Assembly (NCBI GenBank): GCA_946999645.1
Contig: CAMQDS010000015.1
Span: 1 to 42,613 of the forward strand
DNA length: 42,613 bases
Source: an uncultured Bacteroidales bacterium
Lineage (GTDB): Bacteria; Bacteroidota; Bacteroidia; Bacteroidales; UBA932
Direction of reading: 5' to 3'
Below the pieces are notes generated by a model. The model searched no databases. It saw only the letters and a list, made by a program, of their open reading frames with translations, and was not told the origin of the DNA. The position numbers and the translations under genes are program-made. Shown here in pieces: positions 40,800-42,613 of the stretch; position 1 is the first letter of the stretch, and every line of letters starts with the position of its first letter.

Positions 40800-41376
40800 A
40801 TTTCACCTTATAACAAAAGGACTTGTTAAGGATAATCCAACGTTTGTACTTCTGTTGGGAATGTGTCCTACTTTAGCAACGACAACTTCTGCAATTAATG
40901 GGTTGAGCATGGGACTTGCCACAATGTTTGTATTAATACTTTCCAATATTGCTATTTCAGGCATAGCCCCATTTGTGCCAGATAAGGTACATATTCCTGT
41001 GTATATTGTAGTCATTGCTACCTTTGTTACAGTCTTGCAATTTGTTATGCAAGCATATACTCCTGGTGTATATCAGACGCTTGGTCTTTTTATTCCTCTG
41101 ATAGTAGTAAACTGTATAGTGCTTGGAAGGGCAGAAGCCTTTGCAAATAAAAATACTATAGGAGATTCTGCTTTAGACGGTCTTGGAGTAGGTCTTGGTT
41201 TTACAATTTCTCTTACAGTGATAGGTCTTGTTCGTGAAATCTTGGGAAGTGGTTCTGCTTTTGGCTTTAAGTTCATCCCAGGAGACGGTATGCTTGCTTT
41301 TGTAATGGCTCCTGGAGCCTTTTTGGTTTTGGGCTATCTTATGGTACTTTTCAATAAGTATATTGCTAAAAAATAG
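40792..41376 (+). CDS. rnfE: Rnf electron transport complex subunit E
   Basis: An integral membrane subunit of 194 residues with about six helices, homologous to NqrD. Family segments are LITKGLVKDNPTFVLLLGMC, the motif around PTLATTTSAINGLSMGLAT, VNCIVLGRAEAFA, and GLGFTISLTVIGLVREILGS. Together with RnfA it forms the inverted pair of half-channels holding a [2Fe-2S] cluster; the cluster cysteines here are in LLGMCPTLA and VNCIVLG. AAGGAG ends 7 bases before the start codon. It overlaps rnfG and precedes rnfA by 5 bases. Confidence 0.96.
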   Translation: MNKFHLITKGLVKDNPTFVLLLGMCPTLATTTSAINGLSMGLATMFVLILSNIAISGIAPFVPDKVHIPVYIVVIATFVTVLQFVMQAYTPGVYQTLGLFIPLIVVNCIVLGRAEAFANKNTIGDSALDGLGVGLGFTISLTVIGLVREILGSGSAFGFKFIPGDGMLAFVMAPGAFLVLGYLMVLFNKYIAKK

Positions 41377-41381
41377 AAATT

Positions 41382-41981
41382 ATGGAAATTCTGCTTATAA
41401 TAGTATCCTCTATATTTGTCAATAATATAGTACTGGCACAATTCCTTGGTATTTGTCCTTTTTTGGGTGTGTCAAATAAGTTATCCACTGCAACTGGAAT
41501 GTCGGCTGCCGTATGTTTTGTGATAACTTTGGCTACAATGGTTACTTATCTGCTGAACAAATATCTTCTTGTTGCCCTTGGTCTTGAATTTTTGCAGACA
41601 ATAGCTTTTATTCTTGTAATCGCCGCCCTTGTGCAAATGGTGGAGATTGTCCTAAAAAAAGTTAGTCCTTCATTGTATCAGGCTCTCGGTATTTTTCTCC
41701 CTCTGATTACTACAAACTGTACGGTATTGGGAGTAGCTATTACTGTAGTTACAAAAGAATTTACCTTTGGAGGTGATCCACATTTGCTTGGACTTGGAGA
41801 GGCTATGCTCTATGCTTTTGCCACTTCTCTCGGCTATGGGCTTGCTATGGTGATTTTTGCAGGATTGAGAGAGCATCTCGCCCTGAATAATGTTCCTAAA
41901 CCATTCAGGGGCGTTCCTATTGCTCTTATTACAGTAGGAATTCTTGCTATGGCATTTATGGGATTTTCAGGTATAGCATAA
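41382..41981 (+). CDS. rnfA: Rnf electron transport complex subunit A
   Basis: The integral membrane partner of RnfE, 199 residues, six helices, homologous to NqrE. Signature segments are IFVNNIVLAQFLGICPFLGV, TTNCTVLGVAI and GYGLAMVIFAGLREHLALN. The cysteines in LGICPF and TNCTVLG are the expected [2Fe-2S] ligands shared with RnfE. It is the last Rnf gene. A promoter-like box for the next gene lies just downstream. Confidence 0.96.
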   Translation: MEILLIIVSSIFVNNIVLAQFLGICPFLGVSNKLSTATGMSAAVCFVITLATMVTYLLNKYLLVALGLEFLQTIAFILVIAALVQMVEIVLKKVSPSLYQALGIFLPLITTNCTVLGVAITVVTKEFTFGGDPHLLGLGEAMLYAFATSLGYGLAMVIFAGLREHLALNNVPKPFRGVPIALITVGILAMAFMGFSGIA

Positions 41982-41996
41982 TTTTATTAAAATGTT

Positions 41997-42004
41997 TATC
42001 TTTG
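41997..42004 (+). promoter_or_regulatory. Candidate -7 box of the small barrel protein gene
   Basis: TATCTTTG is a full TAnnTTTG match. It lies 20 bases before the ATG at 42025, which argues against the upstream ATG at 41992. No clear -33 box is present. Confidence 0.4.
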
Positions 42005-42024
42005 CCACTCAAATTAATCAGGTT

Positions 42025-42486
42025 ATGAAGAGAACTGTAATTATTCTATTTGCAGCACTTGCATTTAGTTTTGTAGTAAACGCTCAACCGCGTGCTATCG
42101 GTATCAGAGGTGGCTATGGTGCTGAAGTATCATACCAGCACACCTTGAATAAAAACTTTATTGAAGGAGATTTAGGTATAAATCCTTCTGGACTTTGGGT
42201 TACAGGTATATATAATTTTATATATCCTCTTGAAGCTGAAGGCTTTAATTTATATTTCGGCCCAGGTGTGGAATTTGGGGGCTATAGATATTATATGTAT
42301 GATAAATCATTTCAGGTTGTTAATACTTATAGTTTTGATTTTGGAATTGCTGGACAGATAGGAGTAGAGTATAATTTACCTAAGGTTCCAATTCAATTAT
42401 CTATTGATTGGAGGCCTGCATTTAGTTTCTTACATCCTAATTTTAATTATTTAGGCTTAGGTTTGGCTGCTAGATATAGGTTTTAA
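42025..42486 (+). CDS. Small outer-membrane beta-barrel protein of unknown function
   Basis: A 153-residue protein when started at 42025. That start gives a textbook signal peptide (MKRTVIILFAALAFSFVVNA, cleavage before QPRAIG), while the ATG at 41992 would put 11 odd residues in front of it. The mature part is a series of short alternating strands rich in Gly, Tyr and Phe (RGGYGAEVSYQHTL, LYFGPGVEFGGYRYYMY, GLGLAARYRF) ending in Phe, as expected for an eight-stranded barrel inserted by BamA. I recognise no specific family or ligand. It has its own promoter-like box and a terminator, so it is probably independent of rnf. Confidence 0.8.
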   Translation: MKRTVIILFAALAFSFVVNAQPRAIGIRGGYGAEVSYQHTLNKNFIEGDLGINPSGLWVTGIYNFIYPLEAEGFNLYFGPGVEFGGYRYYMYDKSFQVVNTYSFDFGIAGQIGVEYNLPKVPIQLSIDWRPAFSFLHPNFNYLGLGLAARYRF

Positions 42487-42511
42487 GGAAAATACACTTA
42501 TCAATAATATA

Positions 42512-42547
42512 AAAATACCGATCTGATATATTTCAGACCGGTATTTT
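42512..42547 (+). terminator. Terminator after the small barrel protein gene
   Basis: AAAATACCGATCTGA at 42512-42526 pairs with TCAGACCGGTATTTT at 42533-42547, with a single A-C mismatch and a six-base loop; the right arm ends in a T run. It is nearly symmetric, so it could act on both strands. The remaining bases to 42613 show no gene. Confidence 0.8.
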
Positions 42548-42613
42548 AGTTTAAATCTATGTATTTATAACCATAGAACAACCAAAACTAATCAGAAATA
42601 TCCGAGTGTAAAT

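Overview
The window reads as chromosomal DNA from a low-GC member of the Bacteroidota, most likely the order Bacteroidales. The indications are a SusC/SusD (RagA/RagB-type) outer-membrane pair, a type IX secretion C-terminal sorting domain, TAnnTTTG -7 promoter boxes, the ATP synthase order atpD-C-B-E-F-H-A-G with a long-leader subunit a, an rnfBCDGEA operon, and alaS divergent from M23 peptidases plus a MerR gene. There is no rRNA, CRISPR array or intact mobile element. I inferred the organism from gene content only.

Layout. 1-74: tail of a type I restriction specificity subunit. 200-1507: enolase. 1604-7526: menaquinone genes (hotdog thioesterase, menF, menD, menB, menC, menE). 7580-14220: complete eight-gene F1Fo ATP synthase operon, closed by a clear terminator. 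14221-14848: non-coding block with a minus-strand tRNA-Ser(GGA), a long hairpin, tandem repeats and a repeat-rich region ahead of susC. 14849-20743: SusC, SusD and a third lipoprotein. 20859-24465: a subtilisin-like protease with a type IX sorting domain and a PorV-like barrel. 24498-31546 (minus strand): alaS, an lptG-fmt fusion, thiamine pyrophosphokinase and malic enzyme in one tight unit. 31678-36384: two M23 peptidases, a MerR-like regulator, a coiled-coil zinc-ribbon protein and dnaB. 36402-41981: an RseC-like protein and the six Rnf subunits. 42025-42486: a small outer-membrane barrel protein, followed by a terminator.

How the genes work together. Enolase feeds lower glycolysis. The men genes make the quinone used in anaerobic respiration. 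Rnf couples ferredoxin oxidation to ion export, and the ATP synthase uses the ion gradient. The SusCD, lipoprotein, protease and PorV-like cluster looks like a surface proteolysis and peptide-uptake module, by inference from its members.

Most unusual feature: one uninterrupted 823-codon frame joins an LptF/LptG-family lipopolysaccharide permease to a complete methionyl-tRNA formyltransferase. This predicts a membrane-tethered initiator-tRNA formylase. Other points for a second look are a protease carrying both a lipobox and a type IX sorting domain, an M23 paralogue that has lost a catalytic histidine, and repeat structures around the tRNA and upstream of susC.
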